DNA of 32,965 nucleotides from Candidatus Gastranaerophilales bacterium (GCA_944327215.1 CALVGY010000004.1:1-32965), one strand, 5' to 3'. Positions 1-8,292 are shown, counted from the stretch's first letter. A program made the numbers and translations. Notes: generated by a model not told the origin, from the letters alone.

Positions 1-2123
1 ATATTTAATGCAATTTGTCCGTTATATTTTGTTGCAAGAGTCAAATCATCTGCCTTTAGCATTTCAAGCATTTGCATTTTTGATTCTTGATCACCTTCTG
101 TAGGTTTGTAAGCACTTGCCATACGACCTTCGATTAATTTTATATCTCTTTCATTGTTTTTGTGAGCCAATTCAACTTGTTTACCTTGAAGGTTTGTTCT
201 TTTAAATACTACCCCTCTTAAATCAGCTTCTGATGTTAAGCCTCCGGCCATTTCAATCATATCTTTTAATCTTTTGCCTTCAACAAATGTATAAACCCCA
301 GGCTTTTTAACAAAACCTGAAACTTTTACGGTTTTCATAACTTCGTTTCCACGCAAAGTTCTAAAAAATATTTTATCTTCCGGCATAATAGGAATTGCTT
401 TAATTCTGTCAGAATTAATCATAATATCGTATAAATAATAAACTTGAGTTGTACCGTCAGTACTTGTAATTTCAACAGCTACATTTTCAGCAGGAATTAG
501 TTTATTTGAATTTGCGGTACCTGCTGCCAATTGAACATCATTTTCTTCAACTGAACCTTTATATGAAATTTCAGGTTCTTTTGTATCTTCTTGCGGTTTT
601 GTATCAACATCGGATTCTAAAAATTGAATATCTGTCATTACGTCATTCAACATCATATTTGATGTGTAGGTAAGATGTTTTGGAGTATTTATACAGCCAT
701 ATACATCTACAAACATTGAATTTGTATTTTTATAAACATTAATAATATCCTTTGGCTGCAAAACAGGATCATTCATTCCTGCGAAAAATTCTTTTAAGAA
801 TACAGGAATTGTTTCAATTGTGTTATCTTTCCCTGAAATTCTTCTGATTACTGCCTGATTTATGAAAGTTTCTTCGAGCAATTCATCTTCACTTTTCAAA
901 ATATCAGATAATCTCATTCCCTCTTTATAAGCATAAGTTGCAGGATGTTTTACGTTACCCTGAATTGTTACAACATTTTCTGCAGTGTTGTATAATTCTC
1001 TAAATTCAACTGCATCACCGCTTTTTAATTTAGTATTTTTTGCATCATTCCAAGCAAGATTTTCTGCAGTACGTTGTTTTGAATTTGCATTATAACCTGT
1101 CAATGTAACCTCTGTTACTTGAGTTGCAGGTAATAGACCACCGGCATAAGTGATAACTTTTTGTAAGTTTTCACCGTTTTTAATTTCGTAAATACCAGGA
1201 ACTGTAACTCCGTTTTTGATAGCTACAACATCGCCGATTTTATCTACAAAGATTTTATCATTCGGCCTTAAAATAATCCCGTCATCATTACCTGAAAATA
1301 ATGCTTTATAAATATCTACACTTTTTGACTTATTATTTGATGTATATGTGATATTTCTTAAAGTACCGGTCTTTTTAACTCCTCCTGCTGCATTCAATGC
1401 ATCAAGGATTGAAGAATTATTTCCTACAAGAATTTTACCGGGTCTGTTTACTTGACCATATACAAATACTGAAAATTCTTGCCCCGAAGCAACTGTTAAT
1501 TTAACTTTTATGCTTTTATATTTTTGAGAAGCTAATCTGTTTGCTTCATTTTCAACTTCTCCGATAGTTCTGTTTTCAGCTTTTACAAGCCCAACACCTT
1601 GAATGAATATTGACCCTTTTGAATCAACTTCTGTTTTTGTATTAGGGTTTAACAAATTTGCGCCTGATATTGCCATAACATCAATAGAATCACCATATAA
1701 ATATACATTAACTTTTTCGCCAATACTTAATTTATAATTGCTATCAAACTTAGCAGCTGAACCGTTTACAGAGGATGTCGTAGATGTAAAAAGGTCATAT
1801 CCGACTTGTTGTAATGGAGTCCCTGAAATTTCACTTTCTTTCCCGTTAAAAAGTTTTTCTATCGGACTTAATGTAATTGCTTGTTGGTTTGTTTGTATAG
1901 AGGTTTGGTAATTATTACTAAATGCATTTGTATTTAATTCAACTTCTTCATTTTGAACTTGTCTTAATTTCGCAGACATATTTTGCGATTGCGATCCTTG
2001 ATATTGATTATTCATCTGAGATGTTGAAGTATTTGTTTGAACTTGGTTATTTATTGTCGCTGCAAATGTTGCTGCTTCTGTACAAAATGTCATTAGTAAC
2101 AATAGTGCAATTATTTTTTTCAT
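1..2123 (-). CDS. Polysaccharide export protein with multiple SLBB domains (3' end cut by window)
   Basis: The frame is open from ATG at 2123 to the window edge, at least 707 codons with no stop. AAAGGGAT lies just upstream as ribosome binding site. A signal peptide (MKKIIALLLLMTF...) is followed by a polar Gln/Asn-rich stretch. A Poly_export-type core begins near residue 129 (YKLSIGEKVNVYLYGDS) and runs to about 215. Up to five SLBB-like repeats follow near residues 216-262, 296-342, 382-425, 469-505 and 597-640, recognisable by the pattern V-x-G-x-V-x-x-P-G-x-Y. This is the build of Wza/KpsD/BexD-type outer-membrane or periplasmic exporters of capsule or exopolysaccharide. It is longer than Wza (about 380 residues) and closer to KpsD-like proteins. 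Partner genes (Wzc, Wzx/Wzy or ABC) would lie beyond position 1 and are not visible, so the substrate cannot be named. Confidence 0.85.
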   Translation of the reverse strand, partial: MKKIIALLLLMTFCTEAATFAATINNQVQTNTSTSQMNNQYQGSQSQNMSAKLRQVQNEEVELNTNAFSNNYQTSIQTNQQAITLSPIEKLFNGKESEISGTPLQQVGYDLFTSTTSSVNGSAAKFDSNYKLSIGEKVNVYLYGDSIDVMAISGANLLNPNTKTEVDSKGSIFIQGVGLVKAENRTIGEVENEANRLASQKYKSIKVKLTVASGQEFSVFVYGQVNRPGKILVGNNSSILDALNAAGGVKKTGTLRNITYTSNNKSKSVDIYKALFSGNDDGIILRPNDKIFVDKIGDVVAIKNGVTVPGIYEIKNGENLQKVITYAGGLLPATQVTEVTLTGYNANSKQRTAENLAWNDAKNTKLKSGDAVEFRELYNTAENVVTIQGNVKHPATYAYKEGMRLSDILKSEDELLEETFINQAVIRRISGKDNTIETIPVFLKEFFAGMNDPVLQPKDIINVYKNTNSMFVDVYGCINTPKHLTYTSNMMLNDVMTDIQFLESDVDTKPQEDTKEPEISYKGSVEENDVQLAAGTANSNKLIPAENVAVEITSTDGTTQVYYLYDIMINSDRIKAIPIMPEDKIFFRTLRGNEVMKTVKVSGFVKKPGVYTFVEGKRLKDMIEMAGGLTSEADLRGVVFKRTNLQGKQVELAHKNNERDIKLIEGRMASAYKPTEGDQESKMQMLEMLKADDLTLATKYNGQIALN

Positions 2124-2179
2124 TATTATCCCTTTTATATTTATTTTTATGTCTCTAAATTTTTAATTTATTTATATTT

Positions 2180-3259
2180 TTATGTAATAGCAATTTCCAT
2201 CAATGATTTAATTGCCGGCCATTCAAGCTTCCATAAACCTGATGCATCAAGTGCGTAATTACCAACACAGGCAAGTTTACAGTCTTTGCATTTATTTACT
2301 GTTTCAATAAATAAAGGATCTTTGATTACATCTTTCAATGGTCTGTTTCTTACGCTTATAAAAGGTTTTCTGTCATAGCAGCGCAACATATCACCATTTG
2401 AATAAATTACTGTAGCTATACGAGGCCAGTGGCATTCATAGTATGTTTTTTTGTTAATTATATAATCCATAAAGTAATATGAATTTCTTATCGGATAACC
2501 GTTTTTCTTCAATTCTTTTATTTTAATGAACATATCTGCCAACTGTTCATTTTCTAACTCTGTTTCTACAACATTATGAGCTTCTTCAGGTATTGATGCA
2601 GCTTTATTAACAGTGAAATATAATAAAATATCCGCATCTTTACAATATTGTGCCACTTCTTTAATTTGTTCAAAGTTAGTTTGAGTTGAAACTGTACAAC
2701 ATACATAAATTCTCATTTTTGGGGAATGAATTTTGTGATACTCAATACCGGACATAACTTTGTCACAAATCCCTGGCATATGTCTGATATCATCATGGGC
2801 TTTGCCTATAGCATCTAAAGATACAAACATCAAATCAGTATGCTTTGCAAATTCAGGATTTGATTCCAAATACCAGCCGTTTGTAGCTATTTTGGTATAA
2901 AGGCCTGCATCTTGAGAAGCTTTGCATATTTGGGCAATATCTTCTCTTAACAAAGGTTCTCCACCCCACAAGATACTGTCCATATAACCGATTTGACCTG
3001 CTTCTGTTAATAATCTTACGATTTCATCAGTTGGCATGTCATCTGTACCTTTTTTAGATTTCCAAAAACAAAAATCGCAATCGCAGTTACATCTGCTTGT
3101 AACCATTAATGAAAAACATAATGGTTTCGGCGTTTTCGAAAGTCTGCTTGAAATACATTCCAATGCTCCACCAAAAAGGTTTCTATAATATTTCAAACGT
3201 TCAAACGTCATTTTATTTCGTGATTCTAGCTTAATTTCCGGCTTTTTTTCAGTAATCAT
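2180..3259 (-). CDS. Radical SAM protein with SPASM-like C-terminal cysteines
   Basis: 359 residues from ATG 3259. An upstream in-frame TTG at 3283 is less likely because AGAGGG sits 6 nt before the ATG. The radical SAM [4Fe-4S] motif CX3CX2C is C57, C61, C64 (CNCDCDFC), followed by the SAM-contact segment ILWGGEPLLRED. Late cysteines include CHW, MLRCYDR and CKDCKLAC near the C-terminus, a SPASM/twitch-like arrangement that would hold a second cluster. Such enzymes modify peptides or proteins, or act in cofactor or lipid biosynthesis. No substrate peptide gene is evident next to it. The neighbour downstream is the polysaccharide exporter (57 nt away), upstream is fixX. Family is sure, reaction unknown. 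Confidence 0.85.
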   Translation of the reverse strand: MITEKKPEIKLESRNKMTFERLKYYRNLFGGALECISSRLSKTPKPLCFSLMVTSRCNCDCDFCFWKSKKGTDDMPTDEIVRLLTEAGQIGYMDSILWGGEPLLREDIAQICKASQDAGLYTKIATNGWYLESNPEFAKHTDLMFVSLDAIGKAHDDIRHMPGICDKVMSGIEYHKIHSPKMRIYVCCTVSTQTNFEQIKEVAQYCKDADILLYFTVNKAASIPEEAHNVVETELENEQLADMFIKIKELKKNGYPIRNSYYFMDYIINKKTYYECHWPRIATVIYSNGDMLRCYDRKPFISVRNRPLKDVIKDPLFIETVNKCKDCKLACVGNYALDASGLWKLEWPAIKSLMEIAIT

Positions 3260-3297
3260 TTCTACCCTCTTTTTACTCCTCAAAAAAAATAAATATT

Positions 3298-3318
3298 ATT
3301 CATGACAGTACCATGAAT
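3298..3318. repeat. 7-bp inverted repeat between fixX and the radical SAM gene
   Basis: ATTCATG (3298-3304) and CATGAAT (3312-3318) are separated by 7 nt. It lies 38 nt upstream of the radical SAM start codon. It could be an operator or a weak hairpin after fixX; nothing in the sequence decides between these. Confidence 0.3.
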
Positions 3319-3394
3319 AAAAAACCATAGCAACTAAAAATAGACAAATGGCTATCAATAAGTTGTATAACTTTACAATTAAAAAGCTCGGGAT

Positions 3395-3673
3395 TTAACC
3401 TTGTTTAAAAGTAACTCCTTTATTACCTTTTGGGTACTTCCAACCGAGAGATGAACTTTCACAAGCTATTCTGCAAGCTCCGCATTCCAAACAATTTTCA
3501 TAATTTACAATTAATTTGTTATTGTTTTCATCCCATTCGTATACTTTCGCAGGACAAATAACAGTACAAATTTTTGATTGGCAAACCCTGCAACACTCCT
3601 GCACAGGCTGCAAATGAGAAACTTCATCAGGTGAATATTTAACAGTATATAATTTATCTTCTATATCACTCAT
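3395..3673 (-). CDS. fixX: Ferredoxin-like protein FixX
   Basis: 92 residues from the ATG at 3673, which overlaps the fixC stop codon as ATGA, the usual sign of translational coupling. The frame extends upstream to 3712 but those codons lie inside fixC. Cysteines: CRVCQSKICTVICP, then a full CX2CX2CX3C (ENCLECGACRIAC) for a [4Fe-4S] cluster near the C-terminus, ending SSLGWKYPKGNKGVTFKQG as in FixX proteins. FixX passes electrons between the ETF-type flavoprotein FixAB and FixC. The length matches the family (about 95). Confidence 0.9.
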   Translation of the reverse strand: MSDIEDKLYTVKYSPDEVSHLQPVQECCRVCQSKICTVICPAKVYEWDENNNKLIVNYENCLECGACRIACESSSLGWKYPKGNKGVTFKQG

Positions 3674-4977
3674 TTTATTAAAATACTCCATAATAACTTG
3701 ACACCAGAACAAATATCTTTAAAAAGCTCCGATAACGGACGTTCTGTAAAAAATTCCTTTATGAAATCACGATATTTTTTACGTTTTGGCACACTATCAA
3801 CAGATGTAAACATTTCAAAGAACGAATTAATTTTTTGAGGATAATACCCTAAAAATTCAGAAGCCCTCTGTCCAATACCGCTCATCAAATGTTGATAAGT
3901 ACGCAAATCCTTCATAATAAAAGAATCTTCCAATTCCTGCTGATATTTAGAAAGTGCAGTTTCTGAATAATCTCCTTTGCCTAAAGCTATAATAGCAGTT
4001 TCACCTGCCAATTTCCCAGATATCATTGCAAGATTAGTTCCTTCCCAATGAAGATTATTTACAAACATTGCTGCATCACCACAAACCATTACACCTGCTC
4101 CAAAAAGGACAGGAACTTTTTTAAACCCGCCTTCCGGAATTAAATGCGCAGAATATTCAACTAATTCACCATCCTTTATTAAAGGTGCAATCTCAGGATG
4201 ACGTTTCATCTCATCTAAAAGTTCATAAGGACGCAAACCTTTTTCTATCAGCTCACTTAAGGTTATACCTAATCCGATGCTTACAGAATCATTGTTTGTA
4301 TACATAAAACCAAGCCCTAACATCCCAAGCATAGGCCCGCCAAAGATTTCATATATACAGCCCTCATCAGAGGAAACATGAAACCTTTCATTGATAACTT
4401 CTTGAGGCAATTTTATAACTTCTTTTACACTCAATGCAACATCTTCAGGCCTCAAATCACCACGAAGGCCAATCTGCTTTGCTAATAATGAATTTACCCC
4501 ATCTGCCAAAACAACTATATCACAATAATATTCTTCCAATTCTGTTTTTACACCAATGACACAGCCATCTTTTATAATTAAATCTCTGACGACAGTTTCT
4601 TCAACAAGAACAACTCCTTCTTTTGCAGCTTCCTCTGCCATCCAACGATCAAATTTGCCTCTTATCACAGAATAACTGACAGGATCTTCCGTTTTTTTCT
4701 TATAAGAAATAACCGTTGAATCCTCTTTTCCCAAAAGTGCATATTTATGTTCAACAGTTTTACGCTCTATTGGAGCTGTTTTTTCAAAATCCGGGAAAAT
4801 TTCTCGAGTAGGTTGAGCATAAATTGCCCCGCCAAAAACATTTTTACTCCCGCAAAATTTCCCGCGTTCAATTAAAACTACCTGTTTTCCAGCCCTTGCA
4901 ATCGTAACAGCGCAAGAAATCCCTGCAGGACCACCACCAACAACTATAACATCAACTTTATTTTCTTCTTTTGTCAT
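3670..4977 (-). CDS. fixC: FixC, electron-transfer flavoprotein:quinone oxidoreductase family
   Basis: 435 residues from ATG 4977, chosen over GTG 4986 because GGGTGA lies 6 nt upstream of the ATG. The FAD-binding Rossmann motif is GGGPAG at residues 14-19, followed by IERG at the end of strand 2. The second FAD motif MVCGDAAMFVNNLHWEGTNLAM is near residues 300-320. FixC is a membrane-associated ETF-QO-like flavoprotein that takes electrons from FixAB and reduces quinone, or takes part in flavin electron bifurcation. FixX follows with a 4-nt overlap. The expected fixA/fixB genes are not adjacent: rsmD lies upstream and divergent, so the partner must be elsewhere or different. The substrate role is inferred from family only. 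Confidence 0.9.
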   Translation of the reverse strand: MTKEENKVDVIVVGGGPAGISCAVTIARAGKQVVLIERGKFCGSKNVFGGAIYAQPTREIFPDFEKTAPIERKTVEHKYALLGKEDSTVISYKKKTEDPVSYSVIRGKFDRWMAEEAAKEGVVLVEETVVRDLIIKDGCVIGVKTELEEYYCDIVVLADGVNSLLAKQIGLRGDLRPEDVALSVKEVIKLPQEVINERFHVSSDEGCIYEIFGGPMLGMLGLGFMYTNNDSVSIGLGITLSELIEKGLRPYELLDEMKRHPEIAPLIKDGELVEYSAHLIPEGGFKKVPVLFGAGVMVCGDAAMFVNNLHWEGTNLAMISGKLAGETAIIALGKGDYSETALSKYQQELEDSFIMKDLRTYQHLMSGIGQRASEFLGYYPQKINSFFEMFTSVDSVPKRKKYRDFIKEFFTERPLSELFKDICSGVKLLWSILIK

Positions 4978-5005
4978 TAAAATCACCCAAATTCTCTATA
5001 TCTAA

Positions 5006-5034
5006 ACTATACACCAAATTATATTCATTGTAAA
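5006..5034 (-). promoter_or_regulatory. Predicted sigma-70 promoter of fixCX
   Basis: On the minus strand TTTACA (5029-5034) and TATAGT (5006-5011) are 17 nt apart. Transcription would start near 5000, leaving about 22 nt of leader that contains the GGGTGA ribosome site. It overlaps the presumed rsmD promoter on the other strand. Confidence 0.55.
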
Positions 5035-5036
5035 AT
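5008..5036 (+). promoter_or_regulatory. Possible rsmD promoter giving a leaderless mRNA
   Basis: TAAAAT (5031-5036) ends 7 nt before the rsmD ATG at 5044, with a weak TATACA (5008-5013) 17 nt upstream. No Shine-Dalgarno sequence precedes the ATG, so the mRNA may start at or just before the start codon. Confidence 0.35.
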
Positions 5037-5043
5037 AGTAAAT

Positions 5044-5565
5044 ATGATAATTACTGCAGGCAAATTTAAAGGACAAAAAATTTCCGTACCGGACGAAAGT
5101 ATTACCAGACCTACACTTTCAAAAGTTAGGATGGGAATTTTCAATACTCTGCAAGCTATGATAGATTTTGAAAAAAGTAATTTTTTAGATATGTTTGCAG
5201 GCTCAGGGATAATGGGCTTGGAAGCTCTATCCCGAAACTTTGATTGTGCAACCGCAATAGAAAAACATCCAAAAGCAATACAAATTATCAAAACTAATTT
5301 TAAAAAATTTAACCCAAGTCCAAAACTCTTAACAGGCGACAGCCTTAAAATTTGTGAAAATTTAAATGAACAATTTGATATAATTTATATTGACCCACCT
5401 TATTTTTCAGGGATTTATGAACATAGTCTGCAATCAATTAAAAATATTGCAAAAAATATTATTATTCTTGAACACGTTACAGAAGTTGATTTTGTCGGAT
5501 ATGAAATTCTCAAACAAAAAAAATATGGTGATAAATTTATAACATATCTCAAAAACTATAAATAA
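5044..5565 (+). CDS. rsmD: 16S rRNA (guanine(966)-N2)-methyltransferase RsmD
   Basis: 173 residues. The N-terminus MIITAGKFKGQKI and RPTLSKVRMGIFNTL matches the RsmD signature (xIxGGxxKGxxL...RPTxxxvRealFN). The SAM-binding motif LDMFAGSGIMGLEAL is at residues 48-62 and the N6/N2-methyltransferase motif IV is DPPY at 117-120. It methylates G966 of 16S rRNA in the 30S subunit. The start has no Shine-Dalgarno sequence. It is divergent from fixC and convergent with the adhesin gene. Slightly shorter than the E. coli enzyme (198) but with all core motifs. Confidence 0.93.
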   Translation: MIITAGKFKGQKISVPDESITRPTLSKVRMGIFNTLQAMIDFEKSNFLDMFAGSGIMGLEALSRNFDCATAIEKHPKAIQIIKTNFKKFNPSPKLLTGDSLKICENLNEQFDIIYIDPPYFSGIYEHSLQSIKNIAKNIIILEHVTEVDFVGYEILKQKKYGDKFITYLKNYK

Positions 5566-5571
5566 AAACGC

Positions 5572-5600
5572 AAAAAAAAAACCCGTATCTTTGATACGGG
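5572..5600 (-). terminator. Rho-independent terminator of the adhesin gene
   Basis: The stem CCCGTATC / GATACGGG with a 3-nt loop (5582-5600) is followed on the minus strand by a run of ten T (complement of 5572-5581). It has a T tail only in the minus direction, so it serves the gene ending at 5656. Confidence 0.8.
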
Positions 5601-5610
5601 AAGGAATGAA

Positions 5611-5642
5611 AAATAAACAAACTGCATAAGCAGTGTTTATTT
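5611..5642. repeat. Long imperfect hairpin in the rsmD/adhesin intergenic region
   Basis: AAATAAAC ... GTTTATTT forms an outer 8-bp stem around an inner ACTGC/GCAGT stem with an ATAA loop. It sits between the adhesin stop codon and its terminator, so it would be in the 3' untranslated RNA and may protect or mark that end. Confidence 0.5.
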
Positions 5643-5655
5643 TGAATAAACAAAC

Positions 5656-7683
5656 TTATTTTATCTTTGCTTCAAGAGCTTTCAAACGCGCCTCTTGTTT
5701 TTTATTATCATTTTGAATTTGTTTAATTGTCTCTTTTAACTGTTGATTTTCTTTTTCTAGCACTAAAATACGAGTATCCAATTCTTTTATAGCATTAATC
5801 ATTGCATAAAACATATCTTCAAAACGTATTTTTAAAAACCCGTCTTTTGCCTTGCTCACAGCATTTGGAAAAACTTTTTGCAAATCTTGGGCTATTACAC
5901 CTACATGCGGAGTTTTCTTGTCATCTTTTTTAAATGTATAATTGAAAACCTTTAATTGACGAATTTTATCAAGACCTGAGGTACTTTCTTTCCCTACATA
6001 TTTTAATCGACGATCTGAGTAGAATAAACTATACCATTTATCATACCAACCAATTTCTCCTTTTTCAGCCCCTAAATCCTTATTATTTAGATATGGTCTT
6101 AAATTATCGTCATCACCGTCCATATTATCAGATCTCACTACTGCCAAATCTCTACCATTAGCTCTACGCAATGCAACTGCACCACCTAAAAGATTTAATA
6201 AAACTTGTCTCCCAACTACTAATCTGCCGGGAATATATACTGTAGTGGCTGTATTCCCTAAATATATAACATTATTTAACGAGCTTGTTGGGCTATCTTT
6301 ATAAGGATCAGAATTAGCACCAATACAAGTTACATTATTTCCTGTTGCATATTTACAAGCATTTGCACCTATTGCAATATTGTTTGTCCCTGCAGCTTTA
6401 GCACCATCACCTATTGCTATTGAAGATTCCCCTGCAGCTTTAGCACTATATCCAACCGCAATTGCACTAGATTCACTAGCAATTCCCCAAGTACCTATTG
6501 AAATTGAATTATTACCTCTTGCTTGAGTAGTAAAAGCATATTGTCCAATGCTTCCTATTGCAATTGAACTAGAACCTGCTGCGTAAGAATTATGACCTAT
6601 CGCAATTGAATAATCTCCTTGTGCTTGAGAGGTAGCAGTGGAACTTTCTGATAAACCTCCTAATGCAATTGAATGAAGACCTGATGCAGTAGAATTACCA
6701 CCTATAGAAATTCCAGCATTACCAGTTGCATTTGCAGCATTACCGATTGCAACGCCGGAATTTCCACTCGCTTGTGAACTATAACCGATTGCTATTGTCC
6801 CTTCTTCATTTGCAGTTGGGAATCCCCCCAATGCTACAGAATATTTTCCGTATGCCATTGCATTAAATCCGATAGCTGTTGATCTTTCAGCATTAGCCTG
6901 AGACTGTGCTCCAATGGCAGAGGTATTCTTCTCTAATGCCTTTGCTTGACTTCCTATTGCTGTTGAAGATGTGTTCGTAGCTTCTGAAGAGTCACCGATT
7001 GCTATAGAATTATTCCCGCTTGCTGTTGTTGAAGTATTATTAATAGGGAGAGTAGAACCGATTGCTATAGATGTCATTCCAGATGATTTTGCTTTATTGC
7101 CTATTGCGATAGAAGCTTGTTCTGATGATTGAGATTGACTGCCCAACGCTATTGATACAGCCCCTGTTGCAGAACTTTTATATCCGTATGCTGTTGATGT
7201 ATCCCCTGATACTTTAATATCTGCTCCTACACCGGTACTGTTACTACCTGGGGTAGTTGTGGTTGTGCCTAATAAAATACCTTTATTTACCATTCGTAAA
7301 CGACCTACAACATCCTCGTTTGATTTAAATAATATATGGTCCTTGGTCCCAGCGGTATTAATTAATAAACGAGCTCCGGTATCTGTGTCTAATGCTTTTG
7401 CTTGTCCGATCATTGCAATTTGGGCATTACCTATCCCGTAATAGGCATCTGAGCCGTTATCTGCCCAAACCCAAGGAGAAGATTGATCCAGTTTATTCCT
7501 TGTCGTCATGACAGGTGCCATTGCAGCCATGATGATACTTAATATCAACATGACTACCATCATTTCTGCCAATGTAAATCCTAAATTGGATTTACGAAAC
7601 ATGTTTATATGGGCAAAACCCTTGTTAGGAGTGCTTAGAGTGCCCCCCCCCCCGAAGATATTTTTATTTAATGAATTTTTCAT
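5656..7683 (-). CDS. Chimeric surface adhesin: type IV prepilin N-terminus, YadA-like head repeats, S74 self-cleaving chaperone
   Basis: 675 residues from ATG 7683 (AAGGAG 5 nt upstream; an in-frame GTG lies at 7689). A 35-residue leader ends SNLG, followed by FTLAEMMVVMLILSIIMAAM, a prepilin peptidase site with Glu at +5 and a hydrophobic helix. After about 100 residues come some 20 YadA/Hia-head-type repeats of about 14 residues (SIAIGxxAxAxG; DNA about 6330-7200), which in trimeric adhesins form a left-handed beta-roll. The C-terminus is a peptidase S74 intramolecular chaperone: SDRRLK has Ser556 and Lys561, spaced like the Ser/Lys dyad of endosialidase, then HVGVIAQDLQKVFP and a coiled coil (about 635-675). 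Inference: a trimer anchored by or assembled with type IV pilus machinery. The poly-G tract in the leader is described separately. Single gene with its own terminator. Confidence 0.85.
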   Translation of the reverse strand: MKNSLNKNIFGGGGTLSTPNKGFAHINMFRKSNLGFTLAEMMVVMLILSIIMAAMAPVMTTRNKLDQSSPWVWADNGSDAYYGIGNAQIAMIGQAKALDTDTGARLLINTAGTKDHILFKSNEDVVGRLRMVNKGILLGTTTTTPGSNSTGVGADIKVSGDTSTAYGYKSSATGAVSIALGSQSQSSEQASIAIGNKAKSSGMTSIAIGSTLPINNTSTTASGNNSIAIGDSSEATNTSSTAIGSQAKALEKNTSAIGAQSQANAERSTAIGFNAMAYGKYSVALGGFPTANEEGTIAIGYSSQASGNSGVAIGNAANATGNAGISIGGNSTASGLHSIALGGLSESSTATSQAQGDYSIAIGHNSYAAGSSSIAIGSIGQYAFTTQARGNNSISIGTWGIASESSAIAVGYSAKAAGESSIAIGDGAKAAGTNNIAIGANACKYATGNNVTCIGANSDPYKDSPTSSLNNVIYLGNTATTVYIPGRLVVGRQVLLNLLGGAVALRRANGRDLAVVRSDNMDGDDDNLRPYLNNKDLGAEKGEIGWYDKWYSLFYSDRRLKYVGKESTSGLDKIRQLKVFNYTFKKDDKKTPHVGVIAQDLQKVFPNAVSKAKDGFLKIRFEDMFYAMINAIKELDTRILVLEKENQQLKETIKQIQNDNKKQEARLKALEAKIK
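7643..7653 (-). repeat. Poly-G (11) tract inside the start of the adhesin gene
   Basis: Eleven consecutive C on the plus strand, i.e. G11 in the coding strand, encode GGGG at codons 11-14 of the adhesin. It is the longest G/C homopolymer I see in this AT-rich window. Length change by slippage would shift the frame right after the start codon, the pattern of phase-variable contingency genes. Confidence 0.9.
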
Positions 7684-7760
7684 ACTCACTCCTTTATGAA
7701 ATTAATATTTAATCCTTATTATAATTATAACTTATTAAATAAATTTTTACAATATTACAT

Positions 7761-7798
7761 AAAAAAAGTAATCCGAACATTTTTGTTCGGATTACTTT
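7761..7798 (-). terminator. Rho-independent terminator after HU
   Basis: A 14-15 bp stem (AAAGTAATCCGAACA paired with TGTTCGGATTACTTT) and short loop end, on the minus strand, in a run of T (complement of 7761-7767). It lies 24 nt after the HU stop codon. Confidence 0.85.
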
Positions 7799-7821
7799 CT
7801 CAAATTTTCAATGATTAATAG

Positions 7822-8094
7822 TTATTTAACCATTTCTTTGAATTTTTTACCAGCTGAAAATGCAGGAACTGTTTTTGCAGCAATTTTTAAAGGAGCACCT
7901 GTTTGAGGGTTTCTTCCTGTTCTTGCAGCTCTCTTACGTGGTTCAAATGTTCCGAAACCTACTAATGTTACCTTTTTACCTTTTGATACAGTTTTTTCAA
8001 TTGTTTCTAAAGTTGCTGCAATAATATCTGCAGTTGCTTTTTGAGAAACTTTTGCTTTTTTTGATACTTCTTTTACTAATTCTTCTTTGTTCAT
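7822..8094 (-). CDS. hup: HU-family DNA-binding protein
   Basis: 90 residues from ATG 8094, preceded by a perfect AAGGAGG. The frame opens further upstream, but MNKEELVKEVSKKA is the canonical HU N-terminus. The beta-arm signature GFGTFEPRKRAARTGRNPQTG is complete and the C-terminus AFSAGKKFKEMV is typical. It is a homodimeric nucleoid protein that bends DNA without strong sequence preference. A strong promoter and strong terminator bracket it as a single gene. HU rather than IHF is likely from the basic, generic arm, but the two cannot be fully separated by sequence alone. Confidence 0.95.
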   Translation of the reverse strand: MNKEELVKEVSKKAKVSQKATADIIAATLETIEKTVSKGKKVTLVGFGTFEPRKRAARTGRNPQTGAPLKIAAKTVPAFSAGKKFKEMVK

Positions 8095-8172
8095 TACGAA
8101 CCTCCTTTTACCTTGTGCATACAGCAATTGAAACCATTCTCTCTTTGCATGCTCTTAATATCGACAAAATTT

Positions 8173-8200
8173 ATTATAGCATTTTATTTAAATTTGGCAA
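8173..8200 (-). promoter_or_regulatory. Strong sigma-70 promoter of the HU gene
   Basis: On the minus strand TTGCCA (8195-8200), 16-nt spacer, TATAAT (8173-8178) with extended -10 (TGC before TATAAT). The start would be near 8166, leaving about 70 nt of leader before the HU ATG. Confidence 0.75.
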
Positions 8201-8292
8201 GTGTTTTTACAAAAAAAAATTATATCCTTTAAATATACACTGGATTTGCGCAATTATAGACAGCTAAAATATAGATATATTAACAATTTCTA

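Noticed and set aside
1922-2158. 78-codon plus-strand frame opposite the polysaccharide export gene
   Set aside because: It is antisense to the signal peptide and N-terminus of a clear family member and is only hydrophobic Leu-rich shadow.
6330-7200. Regular DNA repeats resembling a CRISPR array or tandem repeat
   Set aside because: The periodicity (about 42 nt with variable spacing) is the coding sequence of the 14-residue adhesin head repeats; units are imperfect and there are no cas genes.
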